64,000 nucleotides of DNA, taken from Flammeovirgaceae bacterium UBA2366. Its GTDB lineage: Bacteria; Bacteroidota; Bacteroidia; Cytophagales; Cyclobacteriaceae. The translations under genes were made by a program, and so were the position numbers. Of the stretch, positions 17,782-25,836 are shown piece by piece. The stretch covers positions 1 through 64,000 of the forward strand of contig DDTK01000015.1 in assembly GCA_002344065.1 (NCBI GenBank), in the 5' to 3' direction. Positions within the stretch are counted from its first letter, which is position 1. The number at the start of each line of letters is the position of its first letter. The notes beneath the pieces are model-generated. The model ran no database searches, had not been told where the DNA came from, and saw only the letters and a list, made by a program, of their open reading frames with translations.

Positions 17782-18750
17782 ATGAACCGAATCGACCGTC
17801 TTACCGCTATTTTAATTCAGCTTCAAACCAAAAAAGTGGTTAAGGCGCAGGAGATAGCCGATCGGTTTGAGATTAGTTTGCGAACCGTTTACCGCGATGT
17901 ACAGGCGTTGATGGAGGCGGGTGTTCCTATCGGCTCAGAAGCCGGTAAAGGATATTTTATTGTTGATGGCTACCACCTTCCTCCGGTTATGTTCACGCAG
18001 GATGAAGCCAGCGCAATGTTGCTGGCCGGAAAATTGGTTGAGAAGATGGGGGATAAGTCGGTGCGGCAAGCGTTTGATTCAGCGCTGCAGAAAGTAAAGG
18101 CGGTGCTGAATGAAACCGAGAAAGATCACATTCAAAACCTGGAACCGCATATTGAAATTTATTTGCGATCACGATACGAGCATCGGGAGCGTGATGGTTT
18201 CCCGGATCATTTTCTTACCGAGATTCAACGGGCGCTGGCTAAAAAGCAAGTGCTGATTATTGATTACTGCAACAACAAAGATGAAGTGACCAGACGCGAA
18301 GTTGAACCTATTGGTATTTTTTATTACAGTATGGCGTGGCATTTGATCGGATGGTGCCGGTTGCGAAACGATTACCGCGATTTCCGTTCCGACCGGATCA
18401 AACACCTCGAAAGTTCAAGCCAGATATTTGAAAGTCGCAACCTGATGTCGTTGCAGGAATATTTCAACACCATATTTCAGAACAATAGCTCCCTTATTCG
18501 CGTATCCGTATTGTTTGACAAGGCAGCGTTGGGCGGCCGCCCGATTTTCGGAAGCATTTCCCAAACCGATTTGGGTGATACCCTGCGTGTTGAGTTTATG
18601 ATGGATAATCTCAGGCATCTGGCGCATTGGTTGTTAATGTATGGCAGTGCTGTAAAGGTTGAAAGTCCTGATGAACTAAAGAGCGTAATGGCCGAACTGG
18701 CAGAAGAGATTTACGGGCATTATAGTACTAAACAGATACTTCAGTCCTAG
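17782..18750 (+). CDS. WYL-domain transcriptional regulator (YafY type)
   Basis: The 322-residue protein has an N-terminal winged helix (IADRFEISLRTVYRDVQAL, about residues 24-42) and a C-terminal WYL domain that usually senses a ligand; its core is PIGIFYYSMAWHLIGWCRLR (about 179-198), where the name-giving motif appears as the variant W-H-L. Members mostly repress nearby stress or detoxification genes. The gene lies only 24 bases after tRNA-Gly and overlaps the convergent aldo-keto reductase gene by four bases. Two copies of an 18-base operator-like sequence stand at the other end of that reductase gene, so it is the obvious candidate regulator. Confidence 0.88.
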   Translation: MNRIDRLTAILIQLQTKKVVKAQEIADRFEISLRTVYRDVQALMEAGVPIGSEAGKGYFIVDGYHLPPVMFTQDEASAMLLAGKLVEKMGDKSVRQAFDSALQKVKAVLNETEKDHIQNLEPHIEIYLRSRYEHRERDGFPDHFLTEIQRALAKKQVLIIDYCNNKDEVTRREVEPIGIFYYSMAWHLIGWCRLRNDYRDFRSDRIKHLESSSQIFESRNLMSLQEYFNTIFQNNSSLIRVSVLFDKAALGGRPIFGSISQTDLGDTLRVEFMMDNLRHLAHWLLMYGSAVKVESPDELKSVMAELAEEIYGHYSTKQILQS

Positions 18751-19745
18751 GGCTTCAAAAGAACCAGTTCACTCAACTGGTTAGTGATCAATGTCATCTC
18801 TTCCTTTGATAATATAAGTGATCCTGCCTTTGCATTCTCAACGGCCTGCTGCGCATTGCGGGCCCCGGCAAGGGCTATCGTTATACCGGGTTGCTCAATC
18901 GTCCACCGTAATACTAATTGACCAAGCGTGGCTTTCTTTTCTTCAGCAAGCGGTTTAATTTTTTCCAGAAAGGTGTTTGTTCGCTTTATGTTTTCGTCAG
19001 TAAAAAAATAGGCAGTGCTGCGGTGATCACCTTCATTGAATACATAGCCCGGTTTCATTTTTCCGGTAAGCAAGCCGCGTTGTAGCGGACTGTACGCCAA
19101 AATTCCTTTGTTGTGTTTCACGCAATAGGGTACCACATCGGTTTCAATGTCGCGCTTAACCATGCTGTACGGTACCTGGTTGGAAACCAGTTGTATGGAT
19201 TTCTCTGCCTCTTCCATTTGAGCAGCATTATAATTGCATACCCCGGCATACCGAACCTTGCCGGCTTTCACTAATCGTTGAACGGCTTCCATGGTTTCGT
19301 GGATGGGTGTGGTGCTATCGGGCCAGTGAATCTGGTATAAGTCGATGTAATCGGTACCCAATCTGCGTAAGCTGTCTTCGCATTCCTGAATGATGCTTTC
19401 CTTTGCCGCGTACTTATAAATGTCAATGTCCTTACCGGAATTGTCTTTGCTCTTAAAGTAAAACTCACCTTTTGCCAGGTTCCACCGCAAGCCAAATTTG
19501 GTCAGAATCTGCACCTTATCGCGGGGTAATCCTTTGATGGCTTCACCTGTAATTTCTTCGCTTTCGCCTTGGCCGTAAACCGGAGCGGTATCAATGGCGG
19601 TTACGCCTTCATGGTACGATGCCTGGATGGCTTTGATGGCTTCCTTGCGTTCCGTTCCGCCCCACATCCATCCGCCAGCGGCCCATGCGCCAAAAGTGAT
19701 TACCGATAGTTTCAGGTCAGCAGGGCCGAGGTTTCTGTATTCCAT
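18747..19745 (-). CDS. Aldo/keto reductase
   Basis: This 332-residue NADPH-dependent oxidoreductase reduces aldehydes or ketones. The catalytic set is visible: Asp in AIDTAPVYGQGE (Asp and Tyr about residues 52 and 57), Lys in ILTKFGLRW (about 83) and His in YQIHWPD (about 140). The C-terminal half keeps the cofactor-binding wording of the family (GILAYSPLQRGLLTG and GARNAQQAVEN). The sequence resembles the YghZ/PdxI-like aldo-keto reductases. It is transcribed away from two 18-base operator-like repeats and converges on the WYL regulator gene, which suggests local control. Confidence 0.92.
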   Translation of the reverse strand: MEYRNLGPADLKLSVITFGAWAAGGWMWGGTERKEAIKAIQASYHEGVTAIDTAPVYGQGESEEITGEAIKGLPRDKVQILTKFGLRWNLAKGEFYFKSKDNSGKDIDIYKYAAKESIIQECEDSLRRLGTDYIDLYQIHWPDSTTPIHETMEAVQRLVKAGKVRYAGVCNYNAAQMEEAEKSIQLVSNQVPYSMVKRDIETDVVPYCVKHNKGILAYSPLQRGLLTGKMKPGYVFNEGDHRSTAYFFTDENIKRTNTFLEKIKPLAEEKKATLGQLVLRWTIEQPGITIALAGARNAQQAVENAKAGSLILSKEEMTLITNQLSELVLLKP

Positions 19746-19775
19746 AAGTCAGTTGAAATGATGATTACAATACGC

Positions 19776-19846
19776 CTGACATACGGCTGTCAGCGACTTT
19801 AAAAATACTATAAAAAATCTTTTTCCTGCTGCCATAGGGCTGTCAC
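19776..19846. promoter_or_regulatory. Two copies of an 18-bp operator-like sequence
   Basis: CTGACATACGGCTGTCAG (19776-19793) and CTGCCATAGGGCTGTCAC (19829-19846) agree at 15 of 18 positions in the same orientation, with starts 53 bases apart. The first is a perfect TGACA-type inverted repeat (CTGACA and TGTCAG around six bases). They sit between the divergent aldo-keto reductase gene and a cluster of small genes. A WYL regulator encoded one gene away is the likely binder; this is inferred from position and symmetry. Confidence 0.6.
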
Positions 19847-19868
19847 TGGCGAATCGTTCATTTGGTAC

Positions 19869-19982
19869 ATGAATCACACAAAATCAACAACACCATTTAT
19901 AAAGACTGTAGGGCTGATTGCCGGAATACTGATTGGTGCCATTATCATGATGATTTTACTTTCTGAACCATTGTTAACCTAA
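19869..19982 (+). CDS. Small single-pass membrane protein (37 aa)
   Basis: An ATG at 19869 opens a 37-codon frame: a polar N-terminus (MNHTKSTTPFIKT) followed by one long hydrophobic helix (VGLIAGILIGAIIMMILL) and a short tail. It is the first frame after the pair of operator-like repeats, and the next gene follows 15 bases after its stop codon, so it probably heads a small operon. The start lacks a strong purine-rich ribosome site, which is normal for this phylum. No homologue is known to me. Confidence 0.5.
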   Translation: MNHTKSTTPFIKTVGLIAGILIGAIIMMILLSEPLLT

Positions 19983-19997
19983 GTCAACCTCACAACT

Positions 19998-20210
19998 ATG
20001 GATGTAATTGTGCTCTCAACTTCTGTTCAATCTCCGCTTCAGGTAAAATCGCTGGCTCCGGTGTTAAATGCGTTGGTTGGTCAGGGTAACTGGAATTTCG
20101 CTCTTGATGATGTAGACCGGATACTACGTATTGTTTCCGATAAGGTAAAGCCCACCGATGCTGTTCAAATACTGCGCACGTGGGGAATTGATTGTAAAGA
20201 ACTTGAATAA
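19998..20210 (+). CDS. Small ferredoxin-fold-like protein
   Basis: This 70-residue soluble protein reads MDVIVLSTSVQSPLQVKSLAPVL at its start, and the beta-alpha-beta-beta-alpha-beta order of predicted elements resembles the heavy-metal-associated ferredoxin fold. However, the CxxC metal site of that fold is absent; the only Cys is near the end (IDCKELE). It could be a non-metal-binding relative that works as a small binding or regulatory module. It is 12 bases upstream of a RibD-like gene on the same strand and so probably co-transcribed with it. Confidence 0.6.
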   Translation: MDVIVLSTSVQSPLQVKSLAPVLNALVGQGNWNFALDDVDRILRIVSDKVKPTDAVQILRTWGIDCKELE

Positions 20211-20222
20211 ATTAATACAGAT

Positions 20223-20735
20223 ATGCGAAAAGTTATTTTAGGAGTAGCGGTAAGCCTGGATGGCTTCATTGAAGGCCCGAATGGTGAATATGATTGGTGC
20301 CCTCCACCATCAAAAGAAGAAATGGATAAATTTCTGGATAACATTGATGTGGTGTTTTTCGGGAGGAAGAGTTATGAGTTATTTGGTACAGCTGACTACG
20401 CTGACAAAACCAGTTATGTATTTTCTAATACCTTAAAATCCGTCAAGGGAAGGAATGCCTATTTGCTTGGCGGTGACATCGTAAGTGCAGTGAAAAGAAT
20501 CAAAGCGGAAGAGGGAAAAAGCATTTGGCTATGGGGCGGGGCAAGTCTGACCACTACGTTTATGAATGCCGGATTGATAGATGAGTTGTGGTTAGGATTG
20601 GTTCCCGTTGTGTTGGGTGCAGGCAAACCCTTATTTCAGGATATACGGCAACGTACCCATTTTAAAGTTATGGATACTGTTAACCGAAATGGTTATTTAT
20701 CACTCTACCTTCAGTATCAGAATACAGGTGCCTAG
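20223..20735 (+). CDS. Dihydrofolate-reductase-like (RibD C-terminal fold) protein
   Basis: This 170-residue protein belongs to the YyaP/YwjB-like group with the RibD C-terminal fold. The start MRKVILGVAVSLDGFIEGPNGEYDW and the later GGASLTTTFMNAGLIDELWLGLVPVVLGAG are diagnostic. These proteins have the NADPH-binding fold of dihydrofolate reductase, but their true substrates are mostly unknown. A genuine folA is present elsewhere in the window, so this is not the main DHFR. It is the last gene of a short operon that starts at the operator-like repeats and overlaps the convergent gene by four bases. Confidence 0.88.
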   Translation: MRKVILGVAVSLDGFIEGPNGEYDWCPPPSKEEMDKFLDNIDVVFFGRKSYELFGTADYADKTSYVFSNTLKSVKGRNAYLLGGDIVSAVKRIKAEEGKSIWLWGGASLTTTFMNAGLIDELWLGLVPVVLGAGKPLFQDIRQRTHFKVMDTVNRNGYLSLYLQYQNTGA

Positions 20736-21523
20736 CGAATTCTTAAAGGAGCACTCCACGCATTCATTCTTCTAAAGATAAAACCAGCCCGCACTTCAAC
20801 TAATTCGGCAGCACTGCTATAGAGATAACCAATATGATGTTTATGAATAACCTGAGTCTGTGTATTTATGAAACTGGAATGAACATCATTTTTTGCAGGT
20901 GCATGATGCGTTGGAGAATCAGTGCTCATGTAAGTAACCTGACCGCCCAGGGCAAAGGTTGCATTCAAAGTAAACAGGAATCTGTCTGAATCGATTTTTT
21001 TGAAGATTGATGAAAGATCGTACTGGAAGCCTGCCCCGCCAGCCAGTACAAATGTCCCATCCTTAAAAAGCAGGTCCCGTTCAACGGGTTCGCAATTATC
21101 AAAGTCATCCGGATCATAGATATTCAGGTTCGTTCTGTACCATGAATAGCCTACTTTAGCTGACAGGAAGGGCCTGAAGGAAGAAGGTTCACGCAGGAAG
21201 TACCGGCTCCCAAAAAACAAATTGGTAATAGTGTTATCTACAACGATATCCATGTTTGCTGTACTGCCATCCGGGAATGTATAGAGCTGTTCACTTTTGT
21301 CGTGGCCATAAATCACAAAGTTTAACTCGGCCCCAAATGCAAAGCGGCTATTCTCACGTGACATGTAGTAGTCTAATGAAAGGCCATGTCCAGCCTTTAT
21401 ATAGTTTTTCATAGTGCCCATGGGGGCCATGAAGTTATAAGCCATTCCAAATTCAGTGTTCAAATTTTGAGCACAGAGGTTCACCGTTATCAGCGTGCAG
21501 GCAAATAGCAGTTTCGTTTTCAT
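20732..21523 (-). CDS. Putative outer-membrane beta-barrel protein
   Basis: The 263-residue product has a signal peptide (LLFACTLITVNLCAQ) and a run of alternating aromatic and polar strands (for example FAFGAELNFVIYG, NLFFGSRYFLR, PFLSAKVGYSWYR) that suggest a small porin-like barrel. The last strand region (LVEVRAGFIFRR) fits, though the chain goes on for ten more residues (NAWSAPLRIR), and no terminal aromatic is present. I cannot assign a family beyond the general outer-membrane barrel type. The stop codon region overlaps the convergent RibD-like gene by four bases. Confidence 0.7.
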   Translation of the reverse strand: MKTKLLFACTLITVNLCAQNLNTEFGMAYNFMAPMGTMKNYIKAGHGLSLDYYMSRENSRFAFGAELNFVIYGHDKSEQLYTFPDGSTANMDIVVDNTITNLFFGSRYFLREPSSFRPFLSAKVGYSWYRTNLNIYDPDDFDNCEPVERDLLFKDGTFVLAGGAGFQYDLSSIFKKIDSDRFLFTLNATFALGGQVTYMSTDSPTHHAPAKNDVHSSFINTQTQVIHKHHIGYLYSSAAELVEVRAGFIFRRMNAWSAPLRIR

Positions 21524-21690
21524 ACACCATGAAGATACAGATAAAACTCAATCTTAGGAATGGGATTTCTTACTTCTGGAACACGAACTGTTTTACAGCT
21601 TAAATTCCGGCTCTTTAGACAAAAAAATAGGATTTTTAAATAGTCCACACGGTCAGATTTACAGTATACTTTAACATCTATCTTTGGTGT

Positions 21691-22269
21691 ATGACGCTTG
21701 AAGAAAAGGTATTGGCTGTGGAACAAGTTTTTAATAAACTTGATCAGGAGATTGCGCAATTTCAATCTTGGTCCACCCTGCATTGTAAATTTGGTTGTGG
21801 CAAGTGCTGTTTTAAACCTGATATAGAGGCTACTGTTGTTGAATTTCTCCCCTTCGCATTGTACCTGTACAGGAATGATCAGGCTGAGAAATGGCTGGAA
21901 CAACTGAATGCGTCCAACAACTCTATTTGTAAAATTTTAAATCCAACACAATCAGGTGCTGGGCTGTGCACAGAATATAAACATCGCGGCTTAATTTGCC
22001 GCTTGTTTGGATTTTCAGCACGTACCAACAAATATGGTAAGAAGGAGTTGGTCACCTGTGAAATCATTAAAACAGAACAAGCCGATCAGTATACAAAAGC
22101 GAACATAAAAGTTGAGCAGGAAGTAGAATCAATACCCGTGATGCATCAATATTATATGCAACTGCATGCAATTGATTATGAATTAACAAAAGATTTTTAC
22201 CCGATCAATCGGGCTATTCAAAAAGCCATTGAAACTGTATTGGCTTACTATGCCTACAGAAATAGTTGA
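21691..22269 (+). CDS. YkgJ-type cysteine-cluster protein
   Basis: The 192-residue cytoplasmic protein carries the metal-chelating cysteine cluster of the YkgJ family. One group is CKFGCGKCC (about residues 32-40), a second is LCTEYKHRGLICRLFG (about 91-106), and a final Cys sits in ELVTCEI. These proteins are thought to bind zinc or iron, but their role is not known. The region after the cluster is variable and helical. The gene starts at an ATG and overlaps the convergent small membrane protein gene by 16 bases. Confidence 0.82.
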   Translation: MTLEEKVLAVEQVFNKLDQEIAQFQSWSTLHCKFGCGKCCFKPDIEATVVEFLPFALYLYRNDQAEKWLEQLNASNNSICKILNPTQSGAGLCTEYKHRGLICRLFGFSARTNKYGKKELVTCEIIKTEQADQYTKANIKVEQEVESIPVMHQYYMQLHAIDYELTKDFYPINRAIQKAIETVLAYYAYRNS

Positions 22270-22550
22270 GCTACCGATTGAATTTTTTGAAAGGCTGCTT
22301 TGAACGAATACAGATTTAAAAATGGCTGCGTTTGACCGCCTACTTCTGAAGCTTCGTTGCCGGCCGGGTAAAGCCAAACCACCAGCAAAATGATGATGGC
22401 CACCATAATGCCAAGGAGAAGGGAGAATTCTTTATAGGTAAATCTGTTGTTCACAGTCACTTGTTTTACGAAAGCTGTGCCAGTCTTAAAATCACTTAAA
22501 ACAGCCAGTTTTCGTGAATTTTTGGGTGATATGTGTGCGATTTTGGACAT
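22254..22550 (-). CDS. Small membrane protein
   Basis: The frame encodes 98 residues with a basic polar N-terminal half (about 40 residues), one strong helix (FSLLLGIMVAIIILLVVWLYP, about 43-63) and a short polar tail. No family is recognised. It ends inside the last 16 bases of the convergent YkgJ-type gene. A clean ATG start and the positive-inside charge pattern support a real gene, but there is no other evidence for it. Confidence 0.5.
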   Translation of the reverse strand: MSKIAHISPKNSRKLAVLSDFKTGTAFVKQVTVNNRFTYKEFSLLLGIMVAIIILLVVWLYPAGNEASEVGGQTQPFLNLYSFKAAFQKIQSVAQLFL

Positions 22551-22683
22551 TTCATCTTATTCATCCGTACAGTATACCGGAGTTTTCCGGCCTGGTTACT
22601 CAGCTTTCTGAAAAAAGATTAATCTCGTGATTGAACCTCCTTTCATACTAAATTTGTTGCTTACTCGTATGAATTATTACAGT

Positions 22684-23217
22684 ATGTCCAGATTTTTTAT
22701 AAGTCTTTTCAGTTTTGCTACCCTTCTTTTTACATCTTTTGATGTACCGGTAGCGGAAAGTCCGATAAAGTGGCTGACGTTTGAAGAGGCCGTTGCAAAA
22801 TCAAAAACGGAAAAACGAAAGATTTTTATTGATGTATATACCGATTGGTGCGGCTGGTGTAAAGTAATGGATAAGAATACATTCAGCGAACCTAAAGTAG
22901 CACAGATTTTAAATGAGCATTTTTATCCTGTTAAATTCAATGCCGAGCAACGAGAGGATGTGGTGTTTGCCGGCAATACTTTTAAGTTCATCGATAATGG
23001 CCGCAATGGGTATCATCAGCTGGCAGCGTCATTACTTAACAATCAACTTAGCTATCCCACAGTAGTTTTTCTTGACGATGAATTCAGGATGATTCAATCC
23101 TTGCCAGGATATCAAAAGCCTGAAGAGTTTCATAAAATTATTCAATTTATCGGGGAGGATCACTACAAAAATGTAACTTGGAAAGACTGGCAGACAAAGT
23201 ATAAATCTCCCTACTAA
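22684..23217 (+). CDS. Exported thioredoxin-like protein
   Basis: The protein is exported and has a thioredoxin fold with the active site TDWCGWCKVMDKNTF and the cis-Pro loop LSYPTVVFLDD. The KIFIDVYTDWCGWC wording is typical for the thioredoxin_7/DUF255-like group in Bacteroidota, which probably reduces or isomerises disulfides outside the cytoplasm. I choose the ATG at 22684 (MSRFFISLFSFATLL, 177 residues) because it gives a clean signal peptide; the ATG at 22669 and a GTG at 22627 are possible but add non-signal residues. It is followed by a strong hairpin terminator. Confidence 0.85.
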   Translation: MSRFFISLFSFATLLFTSFDVPVAESPIKWLTFEEAVAKSKTEKRKIFIDVYTDWCGWCKVMDKNTFSEPKVAQILNEHFYPVKFNAEQREDVVFAGNTFKFIDNGRNGYHQLAASLLNNQLSYPTVVFLDDEFRMIQSLPGYQKPEEFHKIIQFIGEDHYKNVTWKDWQTKYKSPY

Positions 23218-23232
23218 CCGGGCGTTAATAAA

Positions 23233-23263
23233 AATGCCATACGTGCACTGCAAGTATGGCATT
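23233..23263. terminator. Terminator hairpin after the thioredoxin gene
   Basis: AATGCCATAC (23233-23242) pairs perfectly with GTATGGCATT (23254-23263) around an 11-base loop. It lies between the thioredoxin gene and a convergent small gene, so it can serve both strands, although only short T runs flank it. Confidence 0.65.
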
Positions 23264-23283
23264 ACAATATTTGTTTAAAAGGA

Positions 23284-23412
23284 TTAGTCCTTCTTTTCTT
23301 CCTTTTTTGTTTTCATAAAATCAACATAGCCTAAGGCTGCTGCAAAGCCAATAATTACGGCAACAATGGTTATAAAAAGACTGGCTCCGCTTCCTGTGTA
23401 TAGTTCAAACAT
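23284..23412 (-). CDS. Small single-pass membrane protein (42 aa)
   Basis: A 42-codon frame from the ATG at 23412 encodes MFELYTGSGASLFITIVAV, then IIGFAAALGYV to complete one membrane helix, and a highly charged tail (DFMKTKKEEKKD). The size, single helix and Lys/Glu tail recall the small subunits of respiratory oxidases such as CcoQ, but the match is not specific and no oxidase gene is next to it. It fills a gap that would otherwise hold no gene, and ends 20 bases from a hairpin terminator. Confidence 0.55.
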   Translation of the reverse strand: MFELYTGSGASLFITIVAVIIGFAAALGYVDFMKTKKEEKKD

Positions 23413-23489
23413 GGCTTATTAATTTGGTAAGCAAATGTATGGGTTCTCTGTTAATCGGTAAAATTAATTATGAATAATTTACTTTTGAA

Positions 23490-24029
23490 TCAAATGCCAA
23501 GTTCTGCTTTGTTATCCCGCAGTACGCTGATAATAAAGGCGATATGATCGTTAAGGTCAACACCAAAAAGTTCGGCTCCTTTGTATACCTCATCCCGTTC
23601 AACCTTGGCCGCAAAGCCTTTATCTTTTAGTTTCTTGATCACTGATTTGGGTTCAAGGCTGGTGATGCCATCCGGCCGAACCTGGCAACAGGCAATAATA
23701 AATCCTGTCAGTTCATCACACGCCAAAAGTGCCTTATCCAGTGTGGAAATATACGGTACATTCCATTTGGTGTAGTGAGCCGATATGGCATGGGCAATTT
23801 TCTCTTCACCAAGGTTTCGGAGTTTATCCACGATAATACCCGGATGCTGATCGGGGAAAGCCTCATAATCGGCATCATGCAATAAGCCGGCCATGGCCCA
23901 TTCTTCTTCACGCTCACCAAGTTTACGTGCATAAGCCTCCATTACCAGTTCAATGCTGCGCATGTGGCGAAGCAGGCTTTGACTTTTGGTCATCTCATAA
24001 AGTATGCTACGAGCCTCTTCGCGCGTCAT
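23490..24029 (-). CDS. HD-domain (HDIG-type) phosphohydrolase
   Basis: This 179-residue cytoplasmic protein contains a compact HD domain: His in LLRHMRS (about residue 21), the HD pair in GLLHDADYEAFPDQHPG (about 49-50), His in ISAHYTKWN, and Asp in LLACDELTGF. Such single-domain proteins are metal-dependent phosphohydrolases acting on nucleotides or related molecules; the substrate is unknown. The start codon shares one base with the stop codon of the upstream TPR gene (TAATG), so the two are translationally coupled. Confidence 0.85.
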   Translation of the reverse strand: MTREEARSILYEMTKSQSLLRHMRSIELVMEAYARKLGEREEEWAMAGLLHDADYEAFPDQHPGIIVDKLRNLGEEKIAHAISAHYTKWNVPYISTLDKALLACDELTGFIIACCQVRPDGITSLEPKSVIKKLKDKGFAAKVERDEVYKGAELFGVDLNDHIAFIISVLRDNKAELGI

Positions 24030-25177
24030 TATTTAAAAAGTTCTTTGCGCTTATTCATGAAAATGAAATTGGTGGCAGCAATGAGCAATAGAATGCCAAG
24101 AATAATCAGGACAATAAACAACCTGCTGCTTTTCAGTTGCAGACTTTTTACTTCGCTATCCTTTCTTAGAATTTCATATTGCTTTTCTTTCTCGCTTAAT
24201 TCCAACGCCAATTCCATTTGGGCTATCCTGCGGGTACTCTCATCGCCATAAACTTTTTCTCGGGCGGAGTCATATTGAAGTAATTTTTCGTAGGCTTCTT
24301 TCAATTTTCCCTGCCGGTAGTAATTATACGATGTGTTCTTCAAAATTTCGGGAACACCCGTGTTGGCCTGTAAGTCAGCAGAAAGTTTTAAAGCTTCATT
24401 CAGGTATTGCTGGGCCGGGCTGGGTTGTCCGGCTTTAGTATAGGCAATACCAATATTGGTAATAGTATTAAGCATTCCCAGTTTATTGTCGTTGGTGCGT
24501 TCAATTTCAAGTGCGCGTTGGTAGTACTCTATGGCGCGTTGATAGTTTCCTTGTTTAAAGTAGATTATGCCAATGTTGTTAAGTGGATCGGCAAAAGGCT
24601 CATTCATCTTTTCGCTTAGCTGATATGCCTCTGAAAAAAAGCGCATTGCCTTTTCATAAAGTTGAAGATCGCTGTTCATGTTACCCATGTTATTCATCGA
24701 GCCAATAAGCTTACGCTGATCACCCAACTGAATAAACATATTGTGCGATTCTTCCAGAAATTTCATGGCTTGACCATAATCCTTTTTAATAGAATAAATA
24801 GTAGCGATGTTATTTTTTGTCGTAGCAATTCCTTCTTTGTTTTGAAGGGTATCATAAATGTTAAGCGACCGGATATAATATTCCAGGGCTTTATCCAATG
24901 CTCCCTGGTTGCGGTAGGCTACACCCAGGTTATTGTAGGCTGCAGCGGTACCCCGCCTGTCGTTGATCTCGGTGGCAAGGGTGAGCGCTTCACGCGTATA
25001 GCCTATGGCTTTTATGGGGTCGGATTGGATGTGTTCGCGAAAGAGTTCATTCAGGGTTTTAACCTTTCTTTCATTTCGGGCGGTATCCAAAACGGCCATT
25101 AAACTATCAACTACCTGTGCGCTTGCCGAAAGGCTCATGAAAGCACAAAGCAGGAAAAAACCGGTAATTAACCTCAT
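24029..25177 (-). CDS. TPR-repeat receptor-like membrane protein
   Basis: The 382-residue product has a signal peptide (to about residue 20), six or more tetratricopeptide repeats (about 60-300; for example AAAYNNLGVAYRNQGALDKALEY), a coiled coil (about 310-350) and one membrane helix near the end (LFIVLIILGILLLIAATNFIF). Only about ten residues follow the helix. In Bacteroidota this layout usually continues into a histidine kinase, a LuxR-type helix-turn-helix or a cyclase, and that output part is missing here. Its stop codon overlaps the start of the HD hydrolase gene, a possible separate output protein. No frameshift remnant is visible downstream. Confidence 0.85.
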   Translation of the reverse strand: MRLITGFFLLCAFMSLSASAQVVDSLMAVLDTARNERKVKTLNELFREHIQSDPIKAIGYTREALTLATEINDRRGTAAAYNNLGVAYRNQGALDKALEYYIRSLNIYDTLQNKEGIATTKNNIATIYSIKKDYGQAMKFLEESHNMFIQLGDQRKLIGSMNNMGNMNSDLQLYEKAMRFFSEAYQLSEKMNEPFADPLNNIGIIYFKQGNYQRAIEYYQRALEIERTNDNKLGMLNTITNIGIAYTKAGQPSPAQQYLNEALKLSADLQANTGVPEILKNTSYNYYRQGKLKEAYEKLLQYDSAREKVYGDESTRRIAQMELALELSEKEKQYEILRKDSEVKSLQLKSSRLFIVLIILGILLLIAATNFIFMNKRKELFK

Positions 25178-25309
25178 AGGTGAAGATTTAAAGCATTAAA
25201 GTTAACGCAAAAAGCGGTAAATCATGAACATTATCCAACAGGTTTCCGTCTGGATAAAATATCTTTACCTTCAACGTGGGGAAGTTCAAATTTGTAAAAA
25301 ATAATACGA

Positions 25310-25801
25310 ATGAAAAAATTGATAAAGGCACTGGTTATTCTGATGGCGATTCCTTTTACGATCCATGCGCAAACAGAAGAATCCAAAATAAAAGAGGTTG
25401 TAGAACGCCTCTTTAAAGGCATGCAGGTTGGTGATAGCACTATGGTACGCAGTGTTTTTAATAAGGATGTTACCATGGCTACGGTTTACCAAAATCGTGA
25501 AAACAAGGTTTTGCTAAGACGCGAATCCTCCATTGAAGATTTCGTGAAGTCGGTTGGAACTCCACGGGCCGATGCTTTAAATGAGGAAATCTGGGGCCTT
25601 ACGATTCAACTGGATGGCGATTTTGCCCAAGCCTGGTGTGACTACGCTTTTTATATCGGTAAAAAATTCAGCCACTGTGGTGTGGATGCTTTCCATCTTT
25701 ACAAAACCGAAAATGGTTGGAAGATATTTCATTTGGCGGATACAAGAAGATCCACCAATTGTAATATCCCCGCTGGCATTACCGAAAAGTATAAAAACTA
25801 A
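25310..25801 (+). CDS. Exported NTF2/SnoaL-like protein
   Basis: This 163-residue protein carries a signal peptide (VILMAIPFTIHAQ) and then an NTF2-like fold typical of the putative lumazine-binding/DUF4440 group: an opening helix (KIKEVVERLFKGMQVGDSTMV), FNKDVTMATV, and the later strands GDFAQAWCDYAFYIG and GVDAFHLYKTENGWKIFHLADTRR. Such domains may bind a small ligand or act as a simple enzyme; no active site can be named. The next gene follows after 35 bases on the same strand, so both may be co-transcribed. Confidence 0.82.
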   Translation: MKKLIKALVILMAIPFTIHAQTEESKIKEVVERLFKGMQVGDSTMVRSVFNKDVTMATVYQNRENKVLLRRESSIEDFVKSVGTPRADALNEEIWGLTIQLDGDFAQAWCDYAFYIGKKFSHCGVDAFHLYKTENGWKIFHLADTRRSTNCNIPAGITEKYKN

Positions 25802-25836
25802 TACATTTCATACTACGATTTAAAACTCATTCTATC

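Noticed and set aside
20223..20735. Second true dihydrofolate reductase
   Set aside because: The sequence fits the RibD C-terminal-like group; the classical folA motifs are found only at 33774-34280.
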